DNA of 64,000 nucleotides, taken from positions 1-64,000 of the forward strand of contig DDVX01000020.1 of the NCBI GenBank assembly GCA_002345575.1, read 5' to 3'. This document shows, one piece after another, positions 16,328 through 24,879 of this stretch; the first letter of the stretch is position 1; the number at the start of each line of letters is the position of its first letter. The position numbers and the translations under genes are program-made. Below the pieces are notes generated by a model. The model saw only the letters and a list, made by a program, of their open reading frames with translations. It was not told where the DNA came from and made no database searches. Origin of the DNA: Stutzerimonas stutzeri (GTDB lineage: Bacteria; Pseudomonadota; Gammaproteobacteria; Pseudomonadales; Pseudomonadaceae).

Positions 16328-17788
16328 TCACGCGGAATGTCGCGGCAGGCTCAACATGACCCGCAGCCCACCTTCAGGCAGATTGCGCAGGCTGAGTTCG
16401 CCGCCATGGGCATGGGCGATATTGCGGGCGATGCCAAGGCCAAGGCCGTAGCCGGGCTGCTTGGCCGCCAAACGAAAATTCGGCTCGAACACCTGCTGCA
16501 ACCACGCTGCAGGCACGCCCGGACCCTCGTCATCGACATGCAGCACAAGTGTCTTACCATCGTCGATGATGCTCAGATGCGCCCGCTCGCCGTATTTCAA
16601 TGCATTGTCCAGCAAGTTGCCGATGCATCGCTTGAGCGCCAGCGGCTTACCGGCATAGGGCGCAACTGTCACGCCCTGCACCGTGACCCGGCCATTGCCG
16701 GCGGGGGCGAGGTAAGGCTCGACGACGCAATCAAGCAACAGGTTCAGGTCCAGCGGCTCGATGTTCTCGTGGATGTCGGTGTCCTTGACGCATTGCAGCG
16801 CGCCCTTGACCAGCAGTTCGAGCTCATCGAGGTCCCGGCTGAACTTGCGCTGCACGGCTTCATCATCAAGCAGCTCTACGCGCAGGCGTAGCCGCGTGAT
16901 GGGCGTGCGCAGGTCATGGGAAATTGCACTGAACAGCTGGCTACGTTCATTCAGGTAACGGCCGATTCGCTCACGCATGCTGTTGAACGCCCGACTGACC
17001 TCGACCACCTCGCTGCCGCCTGCCTCGGGCAGCGGCTCGACCTCGCTGCCCAACGACATCTCACGCGCGGCCTGTGCCAGCTGCTTGAGCGGACGGCTCT
17101 GCCAGTGCACCAGGATGCCGATGAATAACAGCAGCAGGCTGGTAGTGAACGCGATAAACCAGAGTTGCTGGTTGGGAATGCCGTCGTCTTCCAGACTGAC
17201 GTAAGGCGCCGGCATCAGCGAGGCGAGATACAGCCATTCACCGGGTGCGATCTGGATTTGTGTCACCAGAACGGGCGGATTCAGCGGTTCCAAGCTCAGC
17301 GCGTAATGCGCCCACGAACGCGGCAGGTCATCGAGCTTGAGTCCGCCATTAAAGATCCGCAGATCATCAGGACTGACGAAATTCACCGACATGTCGGCAT
17401 TCCGGCCAAGACGCTCACGCAGCACTTCATCCACCGCCGCCAGCACCGCCTGCTTGCGCTCGGTAGGGGGCAGAATCCGCATCCTCAGAGGCTTGTCGTT
17501 CAGGGATACGAAGAAGCGCGTACCACCCATGCTGCGCAGCTGATCGAGCACCAGCGGGCGATAGCCCAGCGGCAGCGAGCGGAAATAACTGACGCTGGCG
17601 GACATCGAATGCGCCAGGCTGCGGGCGCTGGTCAACAGGCCCTCCATCTGGTTTGCACGCAGCTGCGATACCCAGATGAAACTCGACAGCGCCTGCGCCA
17701 GCACGACCACCAGCAGCGTCAGCAGGAGCATCCGACCCAGCAGCGAGCGCGGTACCGGCAACCACCGCCGCTTAGCCGATGGCGTCAT
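16328..17788 (-). CDS. gtrS: GtrS sensor histidine kinase for glucose uptake
   Basis: About 486 residues. Two transmembrane segments (near residues 20-40 and 210-230) flank a periplasmic sensor domain. HAMP, the phospho-acceptor H-box SAISHDLRTPITRLR, the N-box NLLDNALKYGE and the G-box GYGLGLGIARN follow. In P. aeruginosa GtrS senses 2-ketogluconate/6-phosphogluconate and controls GltR. I prefer the ATG at 17788, which overlaps the gltR end by 17 bp; an upstream TTG at 17812 is also open. Confidence 0.88.
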   Translation of the reverse strand: MTPSAKRRWLPVPRSLLGRMLLLTLLVVVLAQALSSFIWVSQLRANQMEGLLTSARSLAHSMSASVSYFRSLPLGYRPLVLDQLRSMGGTRFFVSLNDKPLRMRILPPTERKQAVLAAVDEVLRERLGRNADMSVNFVSPDDLRIFNGGLKLDDLPRSWAHYALSLEPLNPPVLVTQIQIAPGEWLYLASLMPAPYVSLEDDGIPNQQLWFIAFTTSLLLLFIGILVHWQSRPLKQLAQAAREMSLGSEVEPLPEAGGSEVVEVSRAFNSMRERIGRYLNERSQLFSAISHDLRTPITRLRLRVELLDDEAVQRKFSRDLDELELLVKGALQCVKDTDIHENIEPLDLNLLLDCVVEPYLAPAGNGRVTVQGVTVAPYAGKPLALKRCIGNLLDNALKYGERAHLSIIDDGKTLVLHVDDEGPGVPAAWLQQVFEPNFRLAAKQPGYGLGLGIARNIAHAHGGELSLRNLPEGGLRVMLSLPRHSA

Positions 17789-18512
17789 GATGCGGCACAA
17801 CCTGGACGGCAAGCAGGTAACCGCTACCGCGTACGGTACGGATCAGTCGCGGGCACTTTCCGGTATCACGCAGCCGCTGACGCAGGCGACTGACTCCCAT
17901 ATCGACAATGCGATCCAGTGGCATCACCTCGCGGCCTCGGGTGGCATTGGCGATGGTGTCGCGGTCGAGGATCTGCTGTGGGTGCTCGAGAAACAGCTTC
18001 AACAGTGCGAAGTCGGCCCCGGACAGCAGCACTTCCTCGCCGTCCTGATGAAACAGCCGACGGCTGACCATATCCAGCCGCCATTCATCGAATGCCAGCA
18101 CGTCGCGAGTACGCTCCTGGCCGAAGTGGACGCGCCGCAGCAGCGCTTTGATTCGAGCCAGCAGTTCGCGAGGGCTGAATGGCTTGGCCAGGTAGTCGTC
18201 GGCCCCCAGCTCCAGCCCGATAATCCGATCAGCCTCATCGGAACTGGCAGTGAGCATGATGATGGGCAACTGCGCCAGACGTTGATGCCCCCGAACCCAA
18301 CGACAAAGACTGAAGCCGTCTTCGTCAGGCAGCATCACATCGAGAATCACCAGATCGGCCGGGCCACTGGCCATCGCTTCGCGAAATTGTGCGCCATCGG
18401 CCACGGTGCGAACCTGAAAGCCGGATCGGCTCAAGTAGGCATCTAGCAGCTCGCGGATTTCCTGGTCGTCATCGACCAGCAGAATCGATCTTCCAGGCTG
18501 GTTCACGTACAT
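17772..18512 (-). CDS. gltR: GltR, OmpR-family response regulator
   Basis: 246 residues: a receiver domain with the phosphorylated aspartate in VILDVMLPDEDG and the lysine in DDYLAKPFSPREL, then a winged-helix DNA-binding domain ending RTVRGSGYLL. It partners GtrS and controls the glt transporter and, in relatives, edd-glk. The ATG at 18512 has AAGGG almost touching it. A GTG at 18506 has better spacing and may be the true start. Confidence 0.9.
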   Translation of the reverse strand: MYVNQPGRSILLVDDDQEIRELLDAYLSRSGFQVRTVADGAQFREAMASGPADLVILDVMLPDEDGFSLCRWVRGHQRLAQLPIIMLTASSDEADRIIGLELGADDYLAKPFSPRELLARIKALLRRVHFGQERTRDVLAFDEWRLDMVSRRLFHQDGEEVLLSGADFALLKLFLEHPQQILDRDTIANATRGREVMPLDRIVDMGVSRLRQRLRDTGKCPRLIRTVRGSGYLLAVQVVPHHDAIG

Positions 18513-18547
18513 CCCTTTCCTTGTTCTGGCTTTCGATGCGGATGGAC

Positions 18548-19513
18548 CTAGTCCGACATGCTCTCCAGCTGCTGCTGCAAAGCGACGCCGGCACCTTCCA
18601 GGCCCGGGTACTCGGCTGTCACCACCCAGACCGGAACATTGTCAAAGTAGCGACTCATCCGTCCCTTGTCGCGCAAACTCTGACTGAAGCCACTGCGGGC
18701 GAAGAACTCGACGAAGCGCGGCACGATACCGCCAGCGATGTAGACGCCGCCCTGCGCACCCGTGGTGAGGACGTTGTCGCCGGTAATTCGGCCCAGCCAG
18801 ACACAAAACTGTTCCAGCACGGCCTCGGCGTAGGCATCACCGGCCAAGGCGGCAGCAGTGACTTCCATGGGCGTGGTCAGACGCGGGTGCCGAGCGTCCA
18901 GCGTGCAACTGGCTCGATAAAGCGCCAGCAAGCCGCTGCCGCTGAGGATCGCCTCAGCATTCACGTGCCCAAGCTCGGCGTGCAGGCAGGCCCACAACGC
19001 CGCTTCCCGAACCGAGCCGACCGGCAGGCAAACGTGCCCGCCCTCACCCGGCAGCGCTCGCCAGCCGCCATCGGCCAATGGCAGAAGCGTAGCGACGCCA
19101 AGCCCTGTCCCCGGCCCTACTACCAGTCGCGGCCGGTCGGCTTCGGATTGGCCAGGGCAGACCTCGATCAATTCGCCGTCGCGCAGACGGGTCATGCCCA
19201 GCGCCATGGCGGTGAAGTCGTTGATCAATAGCAGGTCGCGCAGGCCGAGATCACGGCAGAACGCTTGACGGCTCAGGCGCCAGTGATTGTTGGTAAAGGT
19301 GAACTCATCGCCGGACACCGGACCTGCACAGGCCAGGCAGACCGACTGCAGCGCTTCGACCGGCTGCCCAATGTCTTGCAGATAGGCACGGATAGCGGCT
19401 TCGACAGAGGGGAAGTCAGCGGTCGGCAGCACCCGCGCCGACTCGACGTGCTGCCCGGTCCACAATGCAAAGCGGGCATTGGTGCCGCCGATATCGCCTA
19501 CCAGCGCTGTCAC
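18548..19513 (-). CDS. glk: Glucokinase
   Basis: Bacterial Glk family, 321 residues, phosphorylating glucose with ATP. The N-terminal phosphate loop is VGDIGGTNARFAL; LINDFTAMA, GPGTGLGVA and LPGEGGHV complete the active site. I set the start at the GTG at 19513: it overlaps the edd stop (GTGA) and has GGAGG seven bases upstream. The upstream open frame without a ribosome-binding site is not used. Translationally coupled to edd. Confidence 0.95.
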   Translation of the reverse strand: MTALVGDIGGTNARFALWTGQHVESARVLPTADFPSVEAAIRAYLQDIGQPVEALQSVCLACAGPVSGDEFTFTNNHWRLSRQAFCRDLGLRDLLLINDFTAMALGMTRLRDGELIEVCPGQSEADRPRLVVGPGTGLGVATLLPLADGGWRALPGEGGHVCLPVGSVREAALWACLHAELGHVNAEAILSGSGLLALYRASCTLDARHPRLTTPMEVTAAALAGDAYAEAVLEQFCVWLGRITGDNVLTTGAQGGVYIAGGIVPRFVEFFARSGFSQSLRDKGRMSRYFDNVPVWVVTAEYPGLEGAGVALQQQLESMSD

Positions 19514-21339
19514 TTGAGCGCCTCCAACGCGTCGGTAAACACGCTGGCGCCCTTCTCCGCCGGGCTGAAGGCCGTGCGCAGGAAGCCGAACAGCTCGCGC
19601 CCGCAACCGATGCCCAGATCGTTTGGCGCCATCGCAGGCTCGCGACTGGCGAACTCCGTCTGATCGACCCGCACGCTCAGCTCACCCGTCTCACCATCGA
19701 TACGGATGACATCACCGTCACGCACTCGGCACAACGGACCGCCATCAAGCGCCTCGGGGCTGACGTGAATCGCCGCTGGCACCTTGCCGGATGCCCCCGA
19801 CATGCGCCCATCGGTGACCAGCGCCACCTTGTAACCACGATCCTGCAGCACCCCGAGGAAAGGCGTCAGCTTATGCAATTCGGGCATGCCGTTGGCCTTC
19901 GGACCCTGAAAGCGCACCACGGCGACAAAGTCCTTTTCCAGCTCGCCATTCATAAATGCCTGGGCCATTTCGCTCTGGTCGCTGAACACCCGCGCCGGAG
20001 CCTCAACCACACGATGCTCCGGTGCCACTGCCGAAATCTTGGTTACCCCACGGCCCAGATTACCGTGCAGCACACGCAACCCACCCTCGGGCGAGAAAGC
20101 CCGCTCAACCGGCCTAAGGATCGCCTCATCCAAGCTGTTGGACGGGCCTTCTCTCCACACCAGCGCACCGTCTTCGAGGAACGGCTCCTGGGTGTAGCGC
20201 CGCAACCCCTGCCCCACGACTGTATTGACATCTTCATGCAGCAGCCCGGCATCCAACAGGGTACGCACCATGAAGGGGACGCCGCCGCAGGCATGGAAGT
20301 GGTTCACGTCGGCCTGCCCGTTGGGATAGACCTTGGCCAGGGTCGGTGTCACTGCCGAAATGTCGGCCATGTCTTGCCAGGTCAGCTGAATACCGGCGGC
20401 CTGGGCGAATGCCGGAATGTGCAAGGTATGGTTGGTCGAGCCGCCGGTCGCGCACAGCGCCACCACGGAATTGACGATGGCCTTCTCATCGACGATTTGG
20501 CACAGCGGCACATAGTTACCCGATTGTGGCGTCAGGCGGGTGACTTGGCGCGCAGCCTCGCGGGTGAGCTCGTCGCGCAGCGGTGTATAGGGGTTGACGA
20601 AGGAGGAGCCCGGCAGGTGCAGCCCCATGATCTCCATGACCACCTGGTTGGTATTGGCCGTGCCATAGAAGGTGCAGGTGCCGGGGCTGTGATAGGAGAG
20701 CATTTCCGACTCCAGCAGCTCCTCGCGGCTGGCCTTACCCTCGGCGTAACGCTGCCGCACTTCAGCCTTCTGCTTGTTGGGAATGCCAGATGGCATCGGC
20801 CCGCCGGGAACGAACACTGCCGGCAGATGACCGAAGCGCAACGCACCGATCATCAGCCCCGGGATGATCTTGTCGCAGATGCCCAAGTACAACGCCGCAT
20901 CGAACATGTTGTGCGACAGGGCAATAGCCGTCGCCATGGCAATCACTTCGCGGCTGGCCAGGCTTAGCTCCATCCCCGCCTCGCCCTGGGTCACGCCATC
21001 ACACATGGCCGGCACCCCACCGGCGAACTGCCCGACCGAGCCAAAGTCACGCAGCGCCTGCTTGATGATGTCCGGGAAGTGTTCATAGGGCTGATGCGCC
21101 GAAAGCATATCGTTGTAGGCCGAGACGATGGCTACGTTGGCTTCGTTCATCAGGCGCAGCTTCTGCTTGTCGCCGGCAGAGGCGCACCCTGCCACGCCAT
21201 GCGCAAAGTTGGCGCATTGCAAACTGCCTCGATGCGGTCCTTCGCTGGCCGCAGCAGCCATCATCGCCAGATACCGCTGTCGCGTGGGCCGACTGCGTTC
21301 GATCAAACGCTCGGTGACCTGTTGAATCTGCGCATGCAT
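19510..21339 (-). CDS. edd: Phosphogluconate dehydratase
   Basis: IlvD/EDD family, 609 residues, the first committed enzyme of the Entner-Doudoroff pathway. Iron-sulfur cysteines lie in MCDGVTQGEAGME and GICDKIIPG, and ATGGSTNHTLHI is present. Its GGGAG ribosome-binding site overlaps the last codons of scpB, so it may be read from the scp transcript as well as its own promoter. In P. aeruginosa edd faces gapA. Here gapA is absent and scpB adjoins directly. Confidence 0.96.
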   Translation of the reverse strand: MHAQIQQVTERLIERSRPTRQRYLAMMAAAASEGPHRGSLQCANFAHGVAGCASAGDKQKLRLMNEANVAIVSAYNDMLSAHQPYEHFPDIIKQALRDFGSVGQFAGGVPAMCDGVTQGEAGMELSLASREVIAMATAIALSHNMFDAALYLGICDKIIPGLMIGALRFGHLPAVFVPGGPMPSGIPNKQKAEVRQRYAEGKASREELLESEMLSYHSPGTCTFYGTANTNQVVMEIMGLHLPGSSFVNPYTPLRDELTREAARQVTRLTPQSGNYVPLCQIVDEKAIVNSVVALCATGGSTNHTLHIPAFAQAAGIQLTWQDMADISAVTPTLAKVYPNGQADVNHFHACGGVPFMVRTLLDAGLLHEDVNTVVGQGLRRYTQEPFLEDGALVWREGPSNSLDEAILRPVERAFSPEGGLRVLHGNLGRGVTKISAVAPEHRVVEAPARVFSDQSEMAQAFMNGELEKDFVAVVRFQGPKANGMPELHKLTPFLGVLQDRGYKVALVTDGRMSGASGKVPAAIHVSPEALDGGPLCRVRDGDVIRIDGETGELSVRVDQTEFASREPAMAPNDLGIGCGRELFGFLRTAFSPAEKGASVFTDALEALK

Positions 21340-21343
21340 GGCG

Positions 21344-22084
21344 TTACTCCCGGTTCGTGGTTTGAGGCTCGTCAGGCAGATCGTCGAAATCAGTCTTCAG
21401 GCCGCTTTCCATACTGTCCAGTTCCATCAAAAGGCTGCGGAAGCTGGGTTTGTCCTCTGGCGTCTGCATCGGCGCGGCAAGGTCGGCGCGTGCCTGCAGT
21501 GCGTCGGGTACCGGCGCGTCTTCTTCGTCCAGCACCAGCGGTGCAGGTTCCATTTCGCGCAGTACCGCCAAAGGTGGCAGCTCGTCGAGGTTCTTCAGGT
21601 TGAAATGGTCGAGAAATTGCCGGGTGGTGGCGAACATCGCCGGGCGCCCCGGCACTTCGCGGTGGCCAACCACACGTATCCATTCGCGCTCGAGCAGGGT
21701 CTTGACGATCTGGCTGTTGACCGCGACGCCACGGACATCCTCGATCTCGCCGCGAGTAATCGGCTGGCGATAGGCAATGAGAACAAGGGTTTCCAGAAGC
21801 GCGCGCGAATAACGCTGTGGCCGCTCTTCCCAAAGCCGACCGACCCAGGGTGAAAAGCGCTCGCGCACCTGCAAGCGGTAGCCGCTGGCGACTTCCTTCA
21901 GCTCGAATGCACGCCCCTTGCAGGATTTTTCGAGCACCTCCAGCGCCTTGCGCAACTGTGCACTCGACGGACGCTCGGCCTCCTCGAAGAGTTCGCCCAT
22001 GCGCTCGATGGACATAGGCTTGCCGGAAGCCAGCAACAGAGCTTCCAGCAGCGCGGCGAGGTCCTTGGGTTCGGAAAGGTTCAC
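21344..22084 (-). CDS. scpB: Segregation and condensation protein B
   Basis: Winged-helix subunit of the SMC-ScpAB condensin, 246 residues. Diagnostic stretches are LEALLLASGKPMSIERM, LETLVLIAYRQPITRGEIE and GRPAMFATTRQFLDHFNL. A 50-residue acidic tail follows. The start is GTG with GGAG seven bases upstream. It is 21 bp behind scpA and its stop codon is part of the edd ribosome-binding region. Confidence 0.93.
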   Translation of the reverse strand: MNLSEPKDLAALLEALLLASGKPMSIERMGELFEEAERPSSAQLRKALEVLEKSCKGRAFELKEVASGYRLQVRERFSPWVGRLWEERPQRYSRALLETLVLIAYRQPITRGEIEDVRGVAVNSQIVKTLLEREWIRVVGHREVPGRPAMFATTRQFLDHFNLKNLDELPPLAVLREMEPAPLVLDEEDAPVPDALQARADLAAPMQTPEDKPSFRSLLMELDSMESGLKTDFDDLPDEPQTTNRE

Positions 22085-22105
22085 AACCAGACTCCTACGA
22101 TTGCG

Positions 22106-22927
22106 TCATTCGGTGCGCAGCCGCACATGGATCGGCGCGAGTGGCTCGTTCTGCACCAGTTCGACCAGCGACTCCTTGATCAACTCCAGCACCGCAATGA
22201 AGGTGACCACCACGCCAGCGCGGCCCTCCTCGGCGCTGAACAATGCGACAAAGGGTACGAAAGCGCCACCTTTGAGACGCTCCAGCACCAGGCTCATGCG
22301 TTCGCGAGTCGAAAGAGCCTCACGGCTGATCTGGTGGCTCTCGAACATGTCCGCCCGCCGTAGCACTTCAGCCATTGAAAGCAACAGCTCCTCAAGACTG
22401 ACCTCCGGCAACAGCTTGCGCGCCCGCGCTTCGGGGGCGTCCAGGCGCGGTACATAGAGTTCGCGACCAACGCGCGGCAGCTCGTCGAGATCCTCGGATG
22501 CCGCCTTGAAGAGCTCGTACTCCTGCAAGCGGCGAATCAGCTCGGCACGCGGGTCCAGCTCATCCTCCTCGACTACCGCCGAGCGCGGCAGCAGCATGCG
22601 CGACTTGATTTCAGCCAGCATCGCGGCCATCACCAGATACTCGGCAGCGAGTTCCAGACGAACGCTTTTCATCAGCTCGACATAGCCCATGTACTGGCGG
22701 GTGATCTCCGCGACGGGGATGTCTAGGATGTCAATATTTTGCTTGCGAATCAGGTACAGCAATAGATCCAGCGGCCCTTCAAAGGCTTCGAGGAAGACTT
22801 CAAGGGCGTCCGGGGGAATATAGAGATCCTGCGGCAGTTCGTTGAACGCCTCGCCGTAGACCAGAGCCAGCCGCAGCTGCTCACCTGGCAGGGTGTCGAT
22901 AGCCTCGGCCTGGGCTTGCTGCTGCAT
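22106..22927 (-). CDS. scpA: Segregation and condensation protein A
   Basis: Kleisin subunit of the SMC-like condensin, 273 residues. The N-terminal signature is FEGPLDLLLYLIRKQNIDILDIPVAEI; EYLVMAAMLAEIKSRMLLP follows, and the C-terminal winged helix contains VVTFIAVLELIKE. The start at 22927 has GGAG five bases upstream. It forms scpA-scpB, behind trpS. Confidence 0.93.
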   Translation of the reverse strand: MQQQAQAEAIDTLPGEQLRLALVYGEAFNELPQDLYIPPDALEVFLEAFEGPLDLLLYLIRKQNIDILDIPVAEITRQYMGYVELMKSVRLELAAEYLVMAAMLAEIKSRMLLPRSAVVEEDELDPRAELIRRLQEYELFKAASEDLDELPRVGRELYVPRLDAPEARARKLLPEVSLEELLLSMAEVLRRADMFESHQISREALSTRERMSLVLERLKGGAFVPFVALFSAEEGRAGVVVTFIAVLELIKESLVELVQNEPLAPIHVRLRTE

Positions 22928-22976
22928 GCGTTCTCCTGACAGCAATTACTGAGATATTGGTGCTGTCGAGCTGTTG

Positions 22977-24191
22977 TTATCGATAGTTCAAACCCATGGC
23001 CTGGCGCACCACCAGCAGCGTCTCGCGTGCTTCATCGCGGGCGTGCTCGGCCCCCTCAGCGAGAATGCTGCGCACCAGGTCCGGGCTCTGCTCGTAATCC
23101 AGCGCACGCTCCTGCAAGGGAGCCAACTCCAGCCTGATCGCATCGATCAGTGGTGCCTTGCATTCCAAACAGCCGATGCCAGCGCTGCGACACCCCTGCT
23201 CCGCCCACTGGCAAACATCCTCGTCCGAATGGACAAGATGCATCTGCCACACTGGGCAACGTGTCGGCTCGCCCGGATCGTGGCGATGGACTCGCGCCGG
23301 GTCGGTAGGCATGCGCTTGATCTTTTCTTCGATCTCAGCGGGCGTATCGCGCAGAAAGATCGAGTTGCTGCTGGATTTGGACATCTTGCCGCCATCTAGG
23401 CCCGAAAGCTTCGGCGTGTCACCGAGCAGCGCTTGCGGCTCGGGCAGCAGCACCTTGCCTTCGCCTTCGAGATAGCCGAACAGGCGTTCGCGATCGCCAA
23501 TAGTGATGGTCTGTTGATCCTTGAGTAGCGCGCGGGCCGTCTCCAGCGCCTCAAGATCGCCCTGCTCCTGATAGCTCTTGCGCAGGCTGGTATAGAGTTT
23601 CGAGCTTTTCTTGCCAAGCTTGCGCACCGCTGCTTCTGCCTTGGTTTGAAAATCCTCTTCGCCGCCGTACAGATGGTTGAAGCGCCGCGCTACATCGCGG
23701 GCGAACTCGACATGCGGCAACTGATCCGCGCCCACCGGCACCATCCCAGCGCGGTAGGCGAGGATATCGGCGGCCTGCAACAGCGGGTAGCCAAGAAAAC
23801 CGTAAGTGCCATGCTCTCGGTGCTGCGCATCGAGTTGCTGATCCTTGTAGGAGGGCACCCGCTCAAGCCAGCTCTGGGGGCAAATCATTGATAGCAACAA
23901 GTGCAGTTCAGCATGCTCGGGTACTTGGGACTGGATGAACAGCGTCGCCGAACTCGGGCTGACACCGGCTGCGAGCCAGTCGATGGCCATGTCATAGACA
24001 TGCCCGGAAATATCGCTTCCCGCACTGGCGTCAGTGGTTAGCGCATGCCAGTCAACGATGCAGAAAAAACACTGGTACTCATGCTGCAACTTGATCCAGT
24101 TCTTCAGCACGCCGTAATAGTGGCCTAGATGAAGCCGGCCATTGGGGCGCATCCCCGAAACCACACGTCGCTGCGAATCCATGAAGCTCAA
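22977..24191 (-). CDS. trpS: Tryptophanyl-tRNA synthetase with a 4Fe-4S-type cysteine motif
   Basis: Class I TrpRS of 404 residues, longer than the usual 330. The HIGH-like motif is LHLGHYYG (20-27) and the KMSKS motif is at 269-273. A long insertion lies between about 180 and 260. Behind KMSKS, cysteines 312, 334, 341 and 344 give C-x21-C-x6-C-x2-C, close to the cluster motif of Thermotoga TrpRS (C-x22-C-x6-C-x2-C); C327 is extra. The start is probably TTG at 24191 (AAGGA with good spacing); an ATG lies at 24182. Confidence 0.9.
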   Translation of the reverse strand: MSFMDSQRRVVSGMRPNGRLHLGHYYGVLKNWIKLQHEYQCFFCIVDWHALTTDASAGSDISGHVYDMAIDWLAAGVSPSSATLFIQSQVPEHAELHLLLSMICPQSWLERVPSYKDQQLDAQHREHGTYGFLGYPLLQAADILAYRAGMVPVGADQLPHVEFARDVARRFNHLYGGEEDFQTKAEAAVRKLGKKSSKLYTSLRKSYQEQGDLEALETARALLKDQQTITIGDRERLFGYLEGEGKVLLPEPQALLGDTPKLSGLDGGKMSKSSSNSIFLRDTPAEIEEKIKRMPTDPARVHRHDPGEPTRCPVWQMHLVHSDEDVCQWAEQGCRSAGIGCLECKAPLIDAIRLELAPLQERALDYEQSPDLVRSILAEGAEHARDEARETLLVVRQAMGLNYR

Positions 24192-24242
24192 AAGGGTTTC
24201 CTTCGTGATGCCTGTAGAGGCAAGGCAAATGTAATAGCGAAA

Positions 24243-24866
24243 TCAGAGGGTAAAAGGCGAGGGATCGCCGCACCCGACACGCACAATTTCCGGATCGCCA
24301 TCAACCAGGCTGATGACGGTCGAGGCTTCAACGCCACCGTACCCGCCGTCGATGACCAGATCCACTTGATGCTCGAGAACATCGCGCATTTCGTAGGGAT
24401 CGCTCATCGGCTCGGCTTCACCAGGCAGAATCAGGCTGACGCTCATCAGCGGCTCGCCCAACTCAGCCAGCAAAGCTTGGGCGATAGGCAACTGCGGCAC
24501 TCGCAGGCCGATGGTACGACGCTTGGGATGCAGCAGCATACGCGGCACTTCACGAGTGGCGCTGAGGATGATGGTGTAAGGGCCGGGCAGGTGCGTCTTG
24601 AGCAGGCGGAAGGCTGCCGTGTCGACCTTGGCGAACAGGCCGAGCTGGGACAGATCGCGGCACACAAGGGTGAAGTTGTGCTTGTCATCGAGCTGGCGCA
24701 GGCGCCGAATGCGCTCGATGCCCGACTTGTTGCCCATGGCGCAGCCGATGGCATAGGAGGAATCGGTCGGGTAGACCACCACACCGCCTTGTCGAATGAT
24801 TTCCACGGCCTGCTTGATCAGTCTGACCTGGGGGTTTTCCGGATGAATCTGAAAGAATTGGCTCAC
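24243..24866 (-). CDS. yciO: YciO, Sua5/YciO/YrdC-family protein
   Basis: 207 residues. The protein resembles E. coli YciO (MSQFF-IHP-NP start, VVYPTDSSYAIGC, HNFTLVCRDLSQL, GLRVP, INDGG-like end). The family binds ATP and threonylcarbamoyl-AMP-like ligands. YciO is a paralogue of TsaC whose precise role is unsettled. I moved the start to the GTG at 24866, which has GGAG five bases upstream. It is 13 bp behind the PHP-domain gene. Confidence 0.88.
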   Translation of the reverse strand: MSQFFQIHPENPQVRLIKQAVEIIRQGGVVVYPTDSSYAIGCAMGNKSGIERIRRLRQLDDKHNFTLVCRDLSQLGLFAKVDTAAFRLLKTHLPGPYTIILSATREVPRMLLHPKRRTIGLRVPQLPIAQALLAELGEPLMSVSLILPGEAEPMSDPYEMRDVLEHQVDLVIDGGYGGVEASTVISLVDGDPEIVRVGCGDPSPFTL

Positions 24867-24879
24867 GGCGACTCCCTGT

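Noticed and set aside
19465..20967. 500-residue plus-strand open frame opposite edd
   Set aside because: Shadow of the high-GC edd gene: His/Arg/Gln-rich composition without domains, while edd has full family motifs on minus.
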